Positions 8,563-16,632 of a stretch of 64,000 nt of DNA are shown piece by piece (the first letter of the stretch is position 1; every line of letters begins with the position of its first letter). The DNA is from Akkermansiaceae bacterium. GTDB lineage: Bacteria > Verrucomicrobiota > Verrucomicrobiia > Verrucomicrobiales > Akkermansiaceae. A program made the position numbers and the translations under genes. Below the pieces are notes generated by a model that was not told the DNA's origin, did no database searches, and was given only the letters and a program-made list of their open reading frames with translations. The stretch lies in contig JAHCBC010000002.1 in NCBI GenBank assembly GCA_019634595.1, forward strand, positions 1,070,785 to 1,134,784. The letters run 5' to 3'.

Positions 8563-8602
8563 GGGCATCAGGGTTCCAACCGCTGCTAACGGTTAGATCA
8601 GG

Positions 8603-8617
8603 TGAGACTGCGTCTCA
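8603..8617 (-). promoter_or_regulatory. Fur-box-like palindrome upstream of receptor 2
   Basis: TGAGACTGCGTCTCA has 6-bp perfect arms (TGAGAC and GTCTCA) around a 3-bp centre and differs from the site at 6087-6101 at a single position. It occupies the equivalent location in front of the paralogous receptor gene. Conservation of the palindrome in two otherwise different intergenic regions supports a real operator. Confidence 0.7.
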
Positions 8618-8641
8618 AAAGCGCTTCATGTAAAGTCGGCG

Positions 8642-8674
8642 CCGATTGGAAAATCCGAGGAATTTTCCAATCGG
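8642..8674. promoter_or_regulatory. 13-bp perfect inverted repeat between divergent receptor and porin genes
   Basis: CCGATTGGAAAAT (8642-8654) and its exact reverse complement (8662-8674) surround a 7-bp loop. The site lies between the receptor 2 start (8562, leftward) and the porin start (8804, rightward). No T-run follows on either side, so it is not a normal terminator. An operator for a dimeric regulator or a 5' mRNA hairpin is more likely. Confidence 0.5.
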
Positions 8675-8680
8675 TCTGAA

Positions 8681-8722
8681 TGTGACATCTGTGTCACCGA
8701 ACACCCCTTGGGCATGTGACAA
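8681..8722 (+). promoter_or_regulatory. Possible Pho-box-like repeats upstream of the phosphate regulon
   Basis: TGTGACATCTG and TGTCACCGAAC are adjacent 11-bp units, and a third related unit (ATGTGACAAAG) lies about two helical turns further on. PhoB boxes are 11-bp direct repeats built on CTGTCAT, and each unit here matches only partly. The same bases also form an inverted repeat GTGACA-N4-TGTCAC, so another regulator is possible. The location, 80-120 bp before the porin and pst genes, fits phosphate control. Confidence 0.3.
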
Positions 8723-8803
8723 AGTTTGGATTTAAGCATCGGTCGCCGGACGGAACCCAGGAAAGAGCGGTCAATCGTCCGGCCAAACACACCAATGCAA
8801 CCT

Positions 8804-10048
8804 ATGAAATCCATCCCTCACGCACTTTTCGCGGCAGGCCTTCTCGCCACCGGCGCGGCCAACGCGGAGGACAAAGGAGTCTTCTCCAAAGGCCTCACCG
8901 GAGAATCCGTCTATGACAAGATCTGGTCCGCCGCGACCCTCTACAAGGATGAGGACAACTCCGTGATCCAGGAGTTCTCCCTCCAGGGGCGCCTGCAGCT
9001 CCAGTATTTCAACCTGGACTCGAATGTCGGTGATCTCGACACGGAGGACTACAAGAACGCCTCCGACGCGAACAACGAACGCGTGTGGGGCGACCATTTC
9101 GAGGTCCGCCGCGCCCGCTTCGGCTTCAAGTCGAAGCTGTTCCGTGCCTTCAAGTTCGAGGGCCAGATCGACGTGGATACCGATGCCGACGCGAACCTCT
9201 ACAAGGACATCTACGACCTTTATCTCACCTATGCCCCGAGCGATGCGATGAACATCTCCATCGGCAAGACCAAGGTGAAGTTCACCCGTGAGCAGGAAAC
9301 CTCCTCCAAGGAAATCCTCACCTTCGAGCGGGGCCTCCTCGCCAACCTCCTCTTCCCGGGTGAACTGACGGGTGCCTGGGTGAACGGGAAGGGCATCGCC
9401 GGTGGCTGGCTCTATGAAGCCGGCATCTACGGCAGCGACCGCCAGCGGGACTTCTCCGAGTTCGATGCCGGAGCGGTGATCCTCGGGAAAATCGGCTATG
9501 ACTATTCCTCCGCCGCGAGCCTGGATTCCGCGGTGGCCTCCCTGCACGTCATGTATAACACGGAGCCGGGCTACCTGGAGACGACGACCGCCAACAACTA
9601 TACCCCGAGCGCTTCGCCGGCGTTCAAAACCTCGATCGCCCTCACCAACGACATCACCCATGGCCGCTTCGGCCTGATGACGGAGGCGATCTACGGCTTC
9701 GGCGACAACCGCGCGGATGTCTATGGCCTGACCATCATCCCGTCCTACTTCATCGCGGACGGCCTGCAGCTCGTCGGTCGCCTCCAGGTTGCCGCCAGCA
9801 ACGGAGGCGACGGCATCACGCTGCCGGGCCGCTATGAGAACCTGACCAACAACGCGGTGGTGAACGCCGCGGACCGCCCGGCCCTGCCGGACCGGACCGG
9901 CAGCACCTACACCGCCGCCTACCTGGGCCTCAACTACTACCTCTACGGCCACAAGCTGAAGGTCATGACCGGCCTTGAGTACGCGAAGCTCGGTGGTGGC
10001 GACTACGAAGGCTACACCGCCATGACCGGACTCCGCATGTTCTTCTGA
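8804..10048 (+). CDS. Phosphate-selective porin O/P (OprP/OprO-like)
   Basis: This 414-residue outer-membrane porin has a signal peptide MKSIPHALFAAGLLATGAANA cleaved before EDKG. It continues with family features: an early QEFSLQGRLQLQYFNLDS strand, the EVRRARFGFKSKLFRAFKFE motif, YLTYAPSDAMNISIGKTKVKFTREQETSSKE, and the C-terminal aromatic strand ending LRMFF. OprP-type porins pass phosphate or polyphosphate under starvation. Its position directly before pstS supports this role and the start of a phosphate regulon. ATG 8804 is chosen because it begins the signal peptide; ATG 8795 is two codons plus one residue upstream. A GTGACGG/CCGTCAC hairpin follows the stop. Confidence 0.88.
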   Translation: MKSIPHALFAAGLLATGAANAEDKGVFSKGLTGESVYDKIWSAATLYKDEDNSVIQEFSLQGRLQLQYFNLDSNVGDLDTEDYKNASDANNERVWGDHFEVRRARFGFKSKLFRAFKFEGQIDVDTDADANLYKDIYDLYLTYAPSDAMNISIGKTKVKFTREQETSSKEILTFERGLLANLLFPGELTGAWVNGKGIAGGWLYEAGIYGSDRQRDFSEFDAGAVILGKIGYDYSSAASLDSAVASLHVMYNTEPGYLETTTANNYTPSASPAFKTSIALTNDITHGRFGLMTEAIYGFGDNRADVYGLTIIPSYFIADGLQLVGRLQVAASNGGDGITLPGRYENLTNNAVVNAADRPALPDRTGSTYTAAYLGLNYYLYGHKLKVMTGLEYAKLGGGDYEGYTAMTGLRMFF

Positions 10049-10052
10049 TGCC

Positions 10053-10068
10053 GTGACGGAACCGTCAC
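10053..10068 (+). other. Short hairpin between porin gene and pstS
   Basis: GTGACGG and CCGTCAC form a 7-bp stem with almost no loop, 5 nt after the porin stop and 49 nt before pstS. No T-run follows. It could be an mRNA processing or partial attenuation site, or a palindromic operator. Confidence 0.35.
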
Positions 10069-10116
10069 AAAGCTCCCATTCCAACTTACCGAAACCAGAC
10101 AACTATCCAAATCGAC

Positions 10117-10926
10117 ATGAAACTCCTCAGCACTCTATTCGCCTCCGCGGCGCTCCTGACGATCGCCGGCGCGCAGACCCTCAGCATCAAGGGTTCCGAC
10201 ACCCTCGGTGCCAAGCTTGTCCCGCAGCTTTCCGAAGCCTTCAAGGCGGCAGGTAACAAAAACGTCAAATTCGAGATCGCGGCGGAAGGTTCCTCCACCG
10301 CTTTCCCGGCCCTCGCCAACGGCACCGCCCAGATCGGCATGTCTTCCCGCAAGGTGAAGGATGACGAGCGGACCTTCTGCCGCACCAAGGGCGTCTATCT
10401 CAAGGAGCACGCCGTCGCCCACGACATGATCGTGGTGGTGGTCAACAAGAACTCCCCGATCTCCAAGCTGACCAAGGACCAGGTCGCCAAGATCTTCACC
10501 GGCCAGGTGAAGGATTGGTCCGAGATCGGCGGCGCTCCCGGAAAGATCTCGATCTACACCCGCAACACCTCCTCCGGCACCTACAAGGACTGGCAGGGCC
10601 TTGCGATGGGTGGCCGTGACTACCCGTCCACTTCCCAGAAGATGGCCGGCAACGAGCAGATCGCCCAGGAAGTCGCCAAGAACAAGAATGGCATCGGCTA
10701 CGTCGGCCTGGCCTACTCCAAGAGCAACGGCATCAAGTCCGTGAGCATCGACGGCGTCGAGCCGGTGGCCAGCAATGCCAAGAAATACGCCTACGCCCGC
10801 CTGTGCTACTTCTACGCTCCTGACAAGCCGAGCGCTGAGGCCCAGGCATTCATGGACTTCGTGGAGTCGGACGCCGGCCAGGCCATCGTCCGCCGCGTCG
10901 GATTCATCCCGACCAAAGACCTCTGA
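10117..10926 (+). CDS. pstS: Phosphate ABC transporter substrate-binding protein PstS
   Basis: This 269-residue periplasmic protein has signal peptide MKLLSTLFASAALLTIAGAQ and the PBP-like phosphate-binding fold. Ligand-site segments are visible: LSIKGSDTLG (first strand and phosphate loop), AAEGSSTAFPALANGTAQIGMSSR and YTRNTSSGTYKDWQ. It ends RRVGFIPTKDL. No lipobox is seen, so it appears to be soluble in the periplasm. It delivers phosphate to PstCA and is the first pst gene, after the porin. A strong hairpin follows the stop and may raise its mRNA level above pstC. Confidence 0.95.
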   Translation: MKLLSTLFASAALLTIAGAQTLSIKGSDTLGAKLVPQLSEAFKAAGNKNVKFEIAAEGSSTAFPALANGTAQIGMSSRKVKDDERTFCRTKGVYLKEHAVAHDMIVVVVNKNSPISKLTKDQVAKIFTGQVKDWSEIGGAPGKISIYTRNTSSGTYKDWQGLAMGGRDYPSTSQKMAGNEQIAQEVAKNKNGIGYVGLAYSKSNGIKSVSIDGVEPVASNAKKYAYARLCYFYAPDKPSAEAQAFMDFVESDAGQAIVRRVGFIPTKDL

Positions 10927-10954
10927 TACGGTCTTGATTGTTTAGGTTGCTGCC

Positions 10955-10988
10955 GGGCATCGTGGACGCGCGCAGGTCCACGATGCCC
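10955..10988 (+). other. Strong intergenic hairpin between pstS and pstC
   Basis: GGGCATCGTGGAC (10955-10967) pairs perfectly with GTCCACGATGCCC (10976-10988) around an 8-nt loop. No T-run follows. A hairpin of this kind between a binding-protein gene and its permease genes commonly stabilises the upstream mRNA or limits read-through, giving an excess of binding protein. It also contains the ATG at 10983, which argues against translation of pstC starting there. Confidence 0.65.
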
Positions 10989-11024
10989 CACCCCCTCGCG
11001 CGCGCACCTGAAGCCATTCACTGC

Positions 11025-12926
11025 ATGAGTCGCCACGAATCCAGTCCACCGGAAAAAGGACACCGCTTCCAGAAAAGGGGATTCTCCTTTGAAAAGGGCA
11101 TCCGCTACTTCTTCGCATCGAACGCAGGCCTCACGATCGTCATCCTGACGCTCATCATCGCGTTCCTTCTGAAGGAGGGCCTCGGGTTCTTCCCCGGCTA
11201 CCGGCGGGAACTCGAAATCTACCGGATCGCCGGCCTGGAGTTCGTGGACATCTCCCGCAAGAACCTCACCTCCCATGAGGAAATCGCCAGTATCCTGAAC
11301 CGCGCCTACTATGCCGAGATCAACGGCAAGGCGACGAAGGAAATGAAGCGCACGCTGGAGGCCAGCGAACTGTGGAACGCCTACAGCGAACGCGTCTCCC
11401 CGACGAGGGATTTGATTCTCAACAACGAAGGCATCGACCAGGAGTCCCAAGCACTGGTCGTCATGAAGGGGAACTACGAAGCGGCCCGCAAGAAGGCGCT
11501 CGAGTCCCTGCCGAAAACCCCGCACCTCACCGCTGAGGAGCGGACATCCCTGATTTCCTCGATTTCGGCAAGGACACTACAGGATTCCGAAGACCCTCCG
11601 CTGGTCACGAAGCTCAGCGAGGAATTTTCCGCCGCCCAGCAGAAGCACTCCGAGCCGCTTGGAGAAGCCCGTGCCACCATCGATGCCTTCCAGGAGGCGG
11701 GTGGCGAACTGGGCACCATCGTTTCCGAAATGACCGAGTCGGTCACCGTCACGAAGGCGGCTCTCTCAAAGGCTGACATCCTGGAGAAGGACCGCAAGAC
11801 CCTCATGGCCGCCGCCGAAAAGGCGAAAGACCCCGTCGAGCGGGAGAAACTCATCGCCGAGGCGAAGGCCTCCCTTGCTGAGAAAGTCGATGTGGAGGGG
11901 CCGATCCAGCAATTGCTGCTCCGCAAGCAGGACTGCATCACCGTCCACCAAAACCTGAGGGCGAACGCCTCCGCGGTGCTGGCGAAACTGCCCGCTTCCT
12001 TCAGCGAAGGGGAGGCGAACCACCTGCTCAACGTGGCAAAGAAAGTGAGCCCCATTTATCTCGAAGACCTTGGCAAAACGCCCGCTGAGCTGGACGCCTG
12101 GCGCTACGACGAACCGGTCGGCCTGTTCGCCGCCGTCAAATCCTTCCTCACCGGCAAAGACTGGGTCACCGGCGGTGAGTGGCAGGACTTCTACGGGATC
12201 CTGCCGCTGTTCGTCGGCTCGCTCATGATCTCGCTGGTGGCGCTGGTCATCGGCATCCCGGTGGGTGTCGGCGCGGCCATCTACACCAACCAGTTCGCCT
12301 CAAAGAGGGAGCAGGGTCTGGTGAAGCCGGTCATCGAATTCATCCAGGCGATTCCGTCGGTGGTGCTCGGTTTCATCGGTATCCTTGTCCTGGGTACGGT
12401 TTTGCGGGACATCTCGATGAATGATTCCCTGGCATGGCTGCCCGGCTTCCCCATCGAGGAGCGGCTCAATATTTTCACCGCGGGCTGCCTGCTCGCCCTG
12501 ATGAGCATCCCGACGATCTTCTCGCTCTCGGAGGATGCGCTCAACAACGTGCCCTCCGCCTACTCGGAGGCAGCGGAGGCGCTCGGGGCGTCGAAGATCC
12601 AGAACACTTTCCGCGTCATCATTCCCGCCGCCTTCTCCGGCATCCTGGCCGCGGTGCTGCTCGGTCTCGGCCGGGTCATCGGTGAGACGATGGTGGTGCT
12701 GCTGGTGGCGGGCAACCGGATCAAGATTCCGGACTTCACCGCCGGTCTCGGCACATTTTTCCAACCGGCGCACACCCTCACCGGCATCATCGCCCAGGAG
12801 CTGGGGGAGGTGCCTCTGGGCAGCGTCCACTACCGGGCCTTGTTCGTGGTGGGCATCCTCCTGTTCGCCATCGTGCTGGGCATCAATGCCACCGCCCGCC
12901 GGTTCTTCAAAAAGCAGCCTCACTGA
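11025..12926 (+). CDS. pstC: Phosphate ABC transporter permease PstC with a large periplasmic insertion
   Basis: This 633-residue protein is about twice the usual PstC length. TM1 lies near residues 32-56. A hydrophilic, largely helical region of about 330 residues follows (near 58-388), rich in Glu, Lys and Ala with coiled-coil-like stretches such as TVTKAALSKADILEKDRKTL. The canonical permease core begins near residue 390 (FYGILPLFVGSLMISLVAL). The EAA loop is present (EAAEALGASKIQNTFRVIIP), as is the ending IVLGINATARRFFKK. With PstA it forms the phosphate channel. ATG 11025 was chosen because upstream starts lie in or before the intergenic hairpin. The function of the insertion is unknown; it would project into the periplasm, where PstS docks. 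Confidence 0.9.
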   Translation: MSRHESSPPEKGHRFQKRGFSFEKGIRYFFASNAGLTIVILTLIIAFLLKEGLGFFPGYRRELEIYRIAGLEFVDISRKNLTSHEEIASILNRAYYAEINGKATKEMKRTLEASELWNAYSERVSPTRDLILNNEGIDQESQALVVMKGNYEAARKKALESLPKTPHLTAEERTSLISSISARTLQDSEDPPLVTKLSEEFSAAQQKHSEPLGEARATIDAFQEAGGELGTIVSEMTESVTVTKAALSKADILEKDRKTLMAAAEKAKDPVEREKLIAEAKASLAEKVDVEGPIQQLLLRKQDCITVHQNLRANASAVLAKLPASFSEGEANHLLNVAKKVSPIYLEDLGKTPAELDAWRYDEPVGLFAAVKSFLTGKDWVTGGEWQDFYGILPLFVGSLMISLVALVIGIPVGVGAAIYTNQFASKREQGLVKPVIEFIQAIPSVVLGFIGILVLGTVLRDISMNDSLAWLPGFPIEERLNIFTAGCLLALMSIPTIFSLSEDALNNVPSAYSEAAEALGASKIQNTFRVIIPAAFSGILAAVLLGLGRVIGETMVVLLVAGNRIKIPDFTAGLGTFFQPAHTLTGIIAQELGEVPLGSVHYRALFVVGILLFAIVLGINATARRFFKKQPH

Positions 12927-12929
12927 TCC

Positions 12930-14057
12930 ATGTGGAATCCTGAAAAACTGATCCGTAAGGGGGCACCGAAAGGCTTTGTCAAAGGCGTGGCCGTCCGCGG
13001 AATCCTCGGCCTGACGACGTATTTCATCGTGCTCGTCGCCGTGGCGCTGTTCGCCAAGATCATCGTCGATGGAGCGCCGGTCCTGTTCAAAAGCGAGGCC
13101 CCGTATGTGGATTTCGATTTCCTCACCGCGAAGAACCAGACGCTCCACGTCTTCGATGATTCGGAAGGGACGAGGCACCAGCTCCCGGCCTCCGAGTACA
13201 ACGAATACCTCTCCAAGCATCCGGACAAGCCGATCTACAACGAGTCCACCTACTCCTATTCCGGGGGCGGTATTGCGGGTCCCATCGCGGGAACGGCGCT
13301 GCTGACCATCGGCTCGATCATCCTGGCGCTGTTCTTCGGCGTGAGCGCGGCGATCTACCTGGCGGAGTATGCGAAGCAGAGTCCGTTCATCGACGCGGTG
13401 CGGCTGGCGATCCTCAACCTGGCGGGTGTTCCCTCCATCGTGTTCGGCCTGTTCGGCTTCTCGGTGTTCGTGCTGGCGGTACCGGTCATCACGGGGGAAC
13501 CGTCGGACCGTTCCTTCCTGACGATCCCGATCTTCATCAATGACCTGTATATCAGCTTCCAGGGATGGAACTCCTCCCTGATGGCGGGCTGTGCGACACT
13601 GGCGTGCATGATCCTGCCGGTGATCATCACCGCATCGGAGGAATCCCTGAGGGCGGTGCCGCAGGGCTTCCGGGACGCTTCGCTGGCGATGGGGGCCACC
13701 CGCTGGCAGACCATCCGGAAGTGCGTGCTGCCGTATTCTCTGCCGGGCATCCTGACCTCGTCGCTGCTCTCCATCGCCCGTGTGGCGGGGGAAACCGCGC
13801 CCATCATGTTCACGGCGGCCGTCGCCGCGAAGGATGACTTCCCCTGGGAGGGCGTTTCCAATCCGTTGGACATCCTCTCCTCGCAGGTTCAGGCTTTGCC
13901 ATACCATATCTACACGCTCGCCGCGCGGATCCCCGCTTCGGAATACACGCAGCGCGCGCAGTTCGGCTCCGTCTTCGTCTTCCTGTTGTTGGTGGCCCTG
14001 CTTTCCGCCGGCTCCATGATCCTGCGTGCCAAACTCCGCGCGAAACTCAAATGGTAA
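12930..14057 (+). CDS. pstA: Phosphate ABC transporter permease PstA
   Basis: This 375-residue membrane protein starts 3 bp after the pstC stop. TM1 is at about residues 25-48. A 70-residue periplasmic loop ([19 protein letters not shown] onward) is followed by the core permease helices, beginning [19 protein letters not shown]. The EAA-type loop contacting PstB is visible as [19 protein letters not shown]. It ends with a basic cytoplasmic tail overlapping the next gene by 7 bp. The TM1-TM2 loop is longer than in the Escherichia coli protein but far shorter than the PstC insertion. Confidence 0.93.
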   Translation: MWNPEKLIRKGAPKGFVKGVAVRGILGLTTYFIVLVAVALFAKIIVDGAPVLFKSEAPYVDFDFLTAKNQTLHVFDDSEGTRHQLPASEYNEYLSKHPDKPIYNESTYSYSGGGIAGPIAGTALLTIGSIILALFFGVSAAIYLAEYAKQSPFIDAVRLAILNLAGVPSIVFGLFGFSVFVLAVPVITGEPSDRSFLTIPIFINDLYISFQGWNSSLMAGCATLACMILPVIITASEESLRAVPQGFRDASLAMGATRWQTIRKCVLPYSLPGILTSSLLSIARVAGETAPIMFTAAVAAKDDFPWEGVSNPLDILSSQVQALPYHIYTLAARIPASEYTQRAQFGSVFVFLLLVALLSAGSMILRAKLRAKLKW

Positions 14058-14872
14058 CCACCTTGAAAGATCACAAGAACACCGGGGAGATCGTGCCGGC
14101 GCCACCCGCGGCCGCAGCGAGCGCCATCAGCATCCGCAACCTCAACTTCGCCTACGGCAAGAAGCAGGTCATCCATGATGTTTCCCTGGAAATTCCCGAC
14201 CGGCAGGTTACGGCCTTCATCGGGCCGTCGGGTTGCGGAAAGTCGACCCTGCTCCGCTGCCTGAACCGGATCAACGACCGCATCGAGGGGGCGAAGATCA
14301 CCTCCGGCTCCGTGAAGATCCATGACATCGACATCTACCGGCCGGATATCGACCTGCTGGAACTCCGCCGCCGCGTGGGGATGGTGTTCCAGAAATACAA
14401 CCCGTTTGCGAAGTCGATCTACGAAAACGTCGTCTTCAGCCTCCGTGTGGCCGGGGTGACGAAGAAGAGCGAGCTGGATGAAGCCGCGGAGCGTTCCCTG
14501 CGCGGGGCCGTCCTCTGGGATGAGGTGAAGGACCGCCTGCATGCCAGCGCCTTCGGTCTGTCCGGCGGCCAGCAGCAGCGGCTCTGCATTGCGCGGGCCA
14601 TCGCCAACCAGCCGGACATCCTCCTCATGGACGAGCCGTGCGCCGCGCTCGATCCGCTGGCGACCCTCAAGGTCGAGGAGCTGCTCATCGAACTGAAGAA
14701 AAATTACACCATCGTCATCGTCACCCACAATATGGGGCAGGCGACCCGTTGCTCGGACAAGACGGCGTTTTTCTACCTCGGTGAACTCATCGAGTTCGGG
14801 GAGACGATGCAGATTTTCGAGAATCCGAAGGAATCCAAAACCGAAGCCTATGTCACAGGATCTTTTGGCTGA
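14051..14872 (+). CDS. pstB: Phosphate ABC transporter ATPase PstB, copy 1
   Basis: This 273-residue ATPase has Walker [10 protein letters not shown], a Q-loop at [19 protein letters not shown] signature [15 protein letters not shown], Walker [14 protein letters not shown] and the H-loop His in VTHNM. The N-terminal extension ([19 protein letters not shown]) is longer than usual. The start overlaps the pstA end by 7 bp. The second pstB follows with a 23-bp overlap, so the two ATPases are translated from tightly coupled frames and may form a heterodimer. Confidence 0.93.
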   Translation: MVTTLKDHKNTGEIVPAPPAAAASAISIRNLNFAYGKKQVIHDVSLEIPDRQVTAFIGPSGCGKSTLLRCLNRINDRIEGAKITSGSVKIHDIDIYRPDIDLLELRRRVGMVFQKYNPFAKSIYENVVFSLRVAGVTKKSELDEAAERSLRGAVLWDEVKDRLHASAFGLSGGQQQRLCIARAIANQPDILLMDEPCAALDPLATLKVEELLIELKKNYTIVIVTHNMGQATRCSDKTAFFYLGELIEFGETMQIFENPKESKTEAYVTGSFG

Positions 14873-15674
14873 GCCAGCCTCCATCGAAGCGCTTCGCGGC
14901 GAACCCGATCACCCGACCTACACTTCGATCGAGGTGTCGAAGGTGGATTTCCACTATGGGCACAGCCATGCGCTGAAGAACATCGACTTCAACATCCCCG
15001 CCCATGCGGTGACGGCGTTCATCGGTCCGTCCGGCTGCGGCAAATCCACCTTGCTGCGCTGCATCAACCGGATGAACGACGAGATCCCGGGCGCACGCAT
15101 CACCAGCGGGAAGATCACCATCGACGGCATCGACATCAACGACCGCTCGGTGGATGTGGTGAAGCTGCGCCGGGACGTCGGCATGGTGTTCCAGAAGTCG
15201 AATCCGTTTCCACGCAGCATCTATGAGAACGTCGCCTACGGTCTCCGCCTTGCCGGGGAGCGGCGGAAATCCGTGCTCGACCAAGCGGTGGAGGAAGCCC
15301 TCCGCTCCGCCGCGCTGTGGGATGAGGTGAAAGACCGCCTGCAGGAGTCCGGCATGGGCCTGTCCGGCGGCCAGCAGCAGCGGCTGTGCATCGCCCGCAC
15401 CATCGCGGTGAAGCCGCGGCTGATCCTGATGGATGAGCCGTGCAGCGCGCTCGACCCCATCGCGACGGCCAAGGTGGAGGATCTCATATGGGAACTCCGG
15501 AAGGAATTCACCATCGTCATCGTGACCCACAGCATGGCGCAGGCCTCGCGGGTTTCGGACATGACCGCGTTTTTCTTCATGGGCGAGCTGGTCGAGTTCG
15601 GCGATACCATGCAGATGTTCAACAACCCGAGATTGAAGAAAACAGAAGACTACATCAGCGGCCGGTTCGGCTGA
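14850..15674 (+). CDS. pstB: Phosphate ABC transporter ATPase PstB, copy 2
   Basis: This 274-residue ATPase has Walker [11 protein letters not shown]-loop [20 protein letters not shown] (the canonical PstB sequence), signature [15 protein letters not shown], Walker [14 protein letters not shown] and His in VTHSM. It resembles textbook PstB more closely than copy 1. ATG 14850 gives the start [11 protein letters not shown], overlapping copy 1 by 23 bp in another frame; a frame from 14781 would lie inside copy 1. Both ATPases keep all catalytic motifs, so neither looks decayed. Confidence 0.93.
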   Translation: MSQDLLAEPASIEALRGEPDHPTYTSIEVSKVDFHYGHSHALKNIDFNIPAHAVTAFIGPSGCGKSTLLRCINRMNDEIPGARITSGKITIDGIDINDRSVDVVKLRRDVGMVFQKSNPFPRSIYENVAYGLRLAGERRKSVLDQAVEEALRSAALWDEVKDRLQESGMGLSGGQQQRLCIARTIAVKPRLILMDEPCSALDPIATAKVEDLIWELRKEFTIVIVTHSMAQASRVSDMTAFFFMGELVEFGDTMQMFNNPRLKKTEDYISGRFG

Positions 15675-15691
15675 AGAAAGAGACCAATTCC

Positions 15692-16372
15692 ATGCCCAAC
15701 GTCCATATCTTCCGCGACTTCGATGTCGCCATTTCCGCCCTCCGCTCCGAAGTCCTCTCGATGGCGGCGCAGGCACGTCACAACCTGGAGCGCGCGATCG
15801 CGTCCCTGCTCGAACGGAATGTCGAGCTGGCGAACGCCGTGATCGCCGATGATGATGAGGTGGATGAACTCGAGAGGAGGATCGACCGCCTCGGGGTGGA
15901 TATCCTCGTGCGTTTCCATCCGGTCGCAACGGATCTGCGGCTGGTGGTTTCCTCGATGAAGATCTCCATGAACCTCGAGCGGATCTCCGATCATGCGACG
16001 AACATCGCGAAGCGGGCGAAGAAGATCAGCGCCGGTTCGGAGTTGCAGGAGGTGAACCTCATCGAGCCTCTCTACCTGCTGGCCGACCGCCTGCTGCGTG
16101 ACGCCATCTCCGCCTACAGCGACCGCAACGCGGTTCTCGGGGCATCCCTGCACTCCAGGGACAAGGAGCTGGACAAGCTCCACCATGAGACGAACGCGCT
16201 CTACGGTTCCCGCCTGGAGACATCGGCCGGCCGCAGCCAGGAATACCTGCACCTGATCCTGATCGTCCGTTCGCTGGAGCGGGTCGGGGATCTGGCCACC
16301 AACATCGGTGAGGACGCCGTCTACATGGAGGCCGCGAAGGACCTCCGGCATGAGGAGAACAGGGAGCTTTGA
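15692..16372 (+). CDS. phoU: Phosphate signalling complex protein PhoU
   Basis: This 226-residue, all-helical protein has two PhoU repeats. The first contains the metal-binding-type motif MNLERISDHATNIAKRA, the second RSLERVGDLATNIGEDAVYM, both matching the family E-x-x-x-D pattern. It represses the Pho two-component system when phosphate is plentiful and modulates the Pst transporter. It is the last pst gene, 17 bp after pstB copy 2, with GAAAGAGA upstream of its ATG. No phoB/phoR genes lie in the window. Confidence 0.94.
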   Translation: MPNVHIFRDFDVAISALRSEVLSMAAQARHNLERAIASLLERNVELANAVIADDDEVDELERRIDRLGVDILVRFHPVATDLRLVVSSMKISMNLERISDHATNIAKRAKKISAGSELQEVNLIEPLYLLADRLLRDAISAYSDRNAVLGASLHSRDKELDKLHHETNALYGSRLETSAGRSQEYLHLILIVRSLERVGDLATNIGEDAVYMEAAKDLRHEENREL

Positions 16373-16632
16373 TTTCAGCAATAGCCTTTTAAGGTGCCCG
16401 GATCTGGCTACGGAACGGGAACTACTTCAAGATTGAGGTATAGCAGACAAGGCGATTGCTTTTTTTGCTGAACAGCTATTCTTCAAAGCGCCATGTCGGT
16501 AAGTCCTTTATTTTTGGCGCGTTGATCAAAAAAAATGGAACTCTCCAAGAGCTCTGGTAATCAGGCGTTAACACTCACGGATTTCATGCTGCCTGTGCTG
16601 ACTTTGGATCCGCAAACCAGAACAGGATTCTT
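16373..16632. other. Intergenic DNA at the left edge of a low-GC island
   Basis: 260 bp of visibly AT-richer sequence with several A/T runs (for example 16448-16468 and 16529-16534) and no convincing gene. A 33-codon frame at 16535-16636 has no ribosome binding site or family signature. The composition change starts shortly after the phoU stop. Confidence 0.6.

Noticed and set aside
10938..11024. Earlier pstC starts (TTG 10938, ATG 10983)
   Set aside because: Both would translate through the 13-bp pstS-pstC hairpin and add residues unlike any PstC N-terminus.
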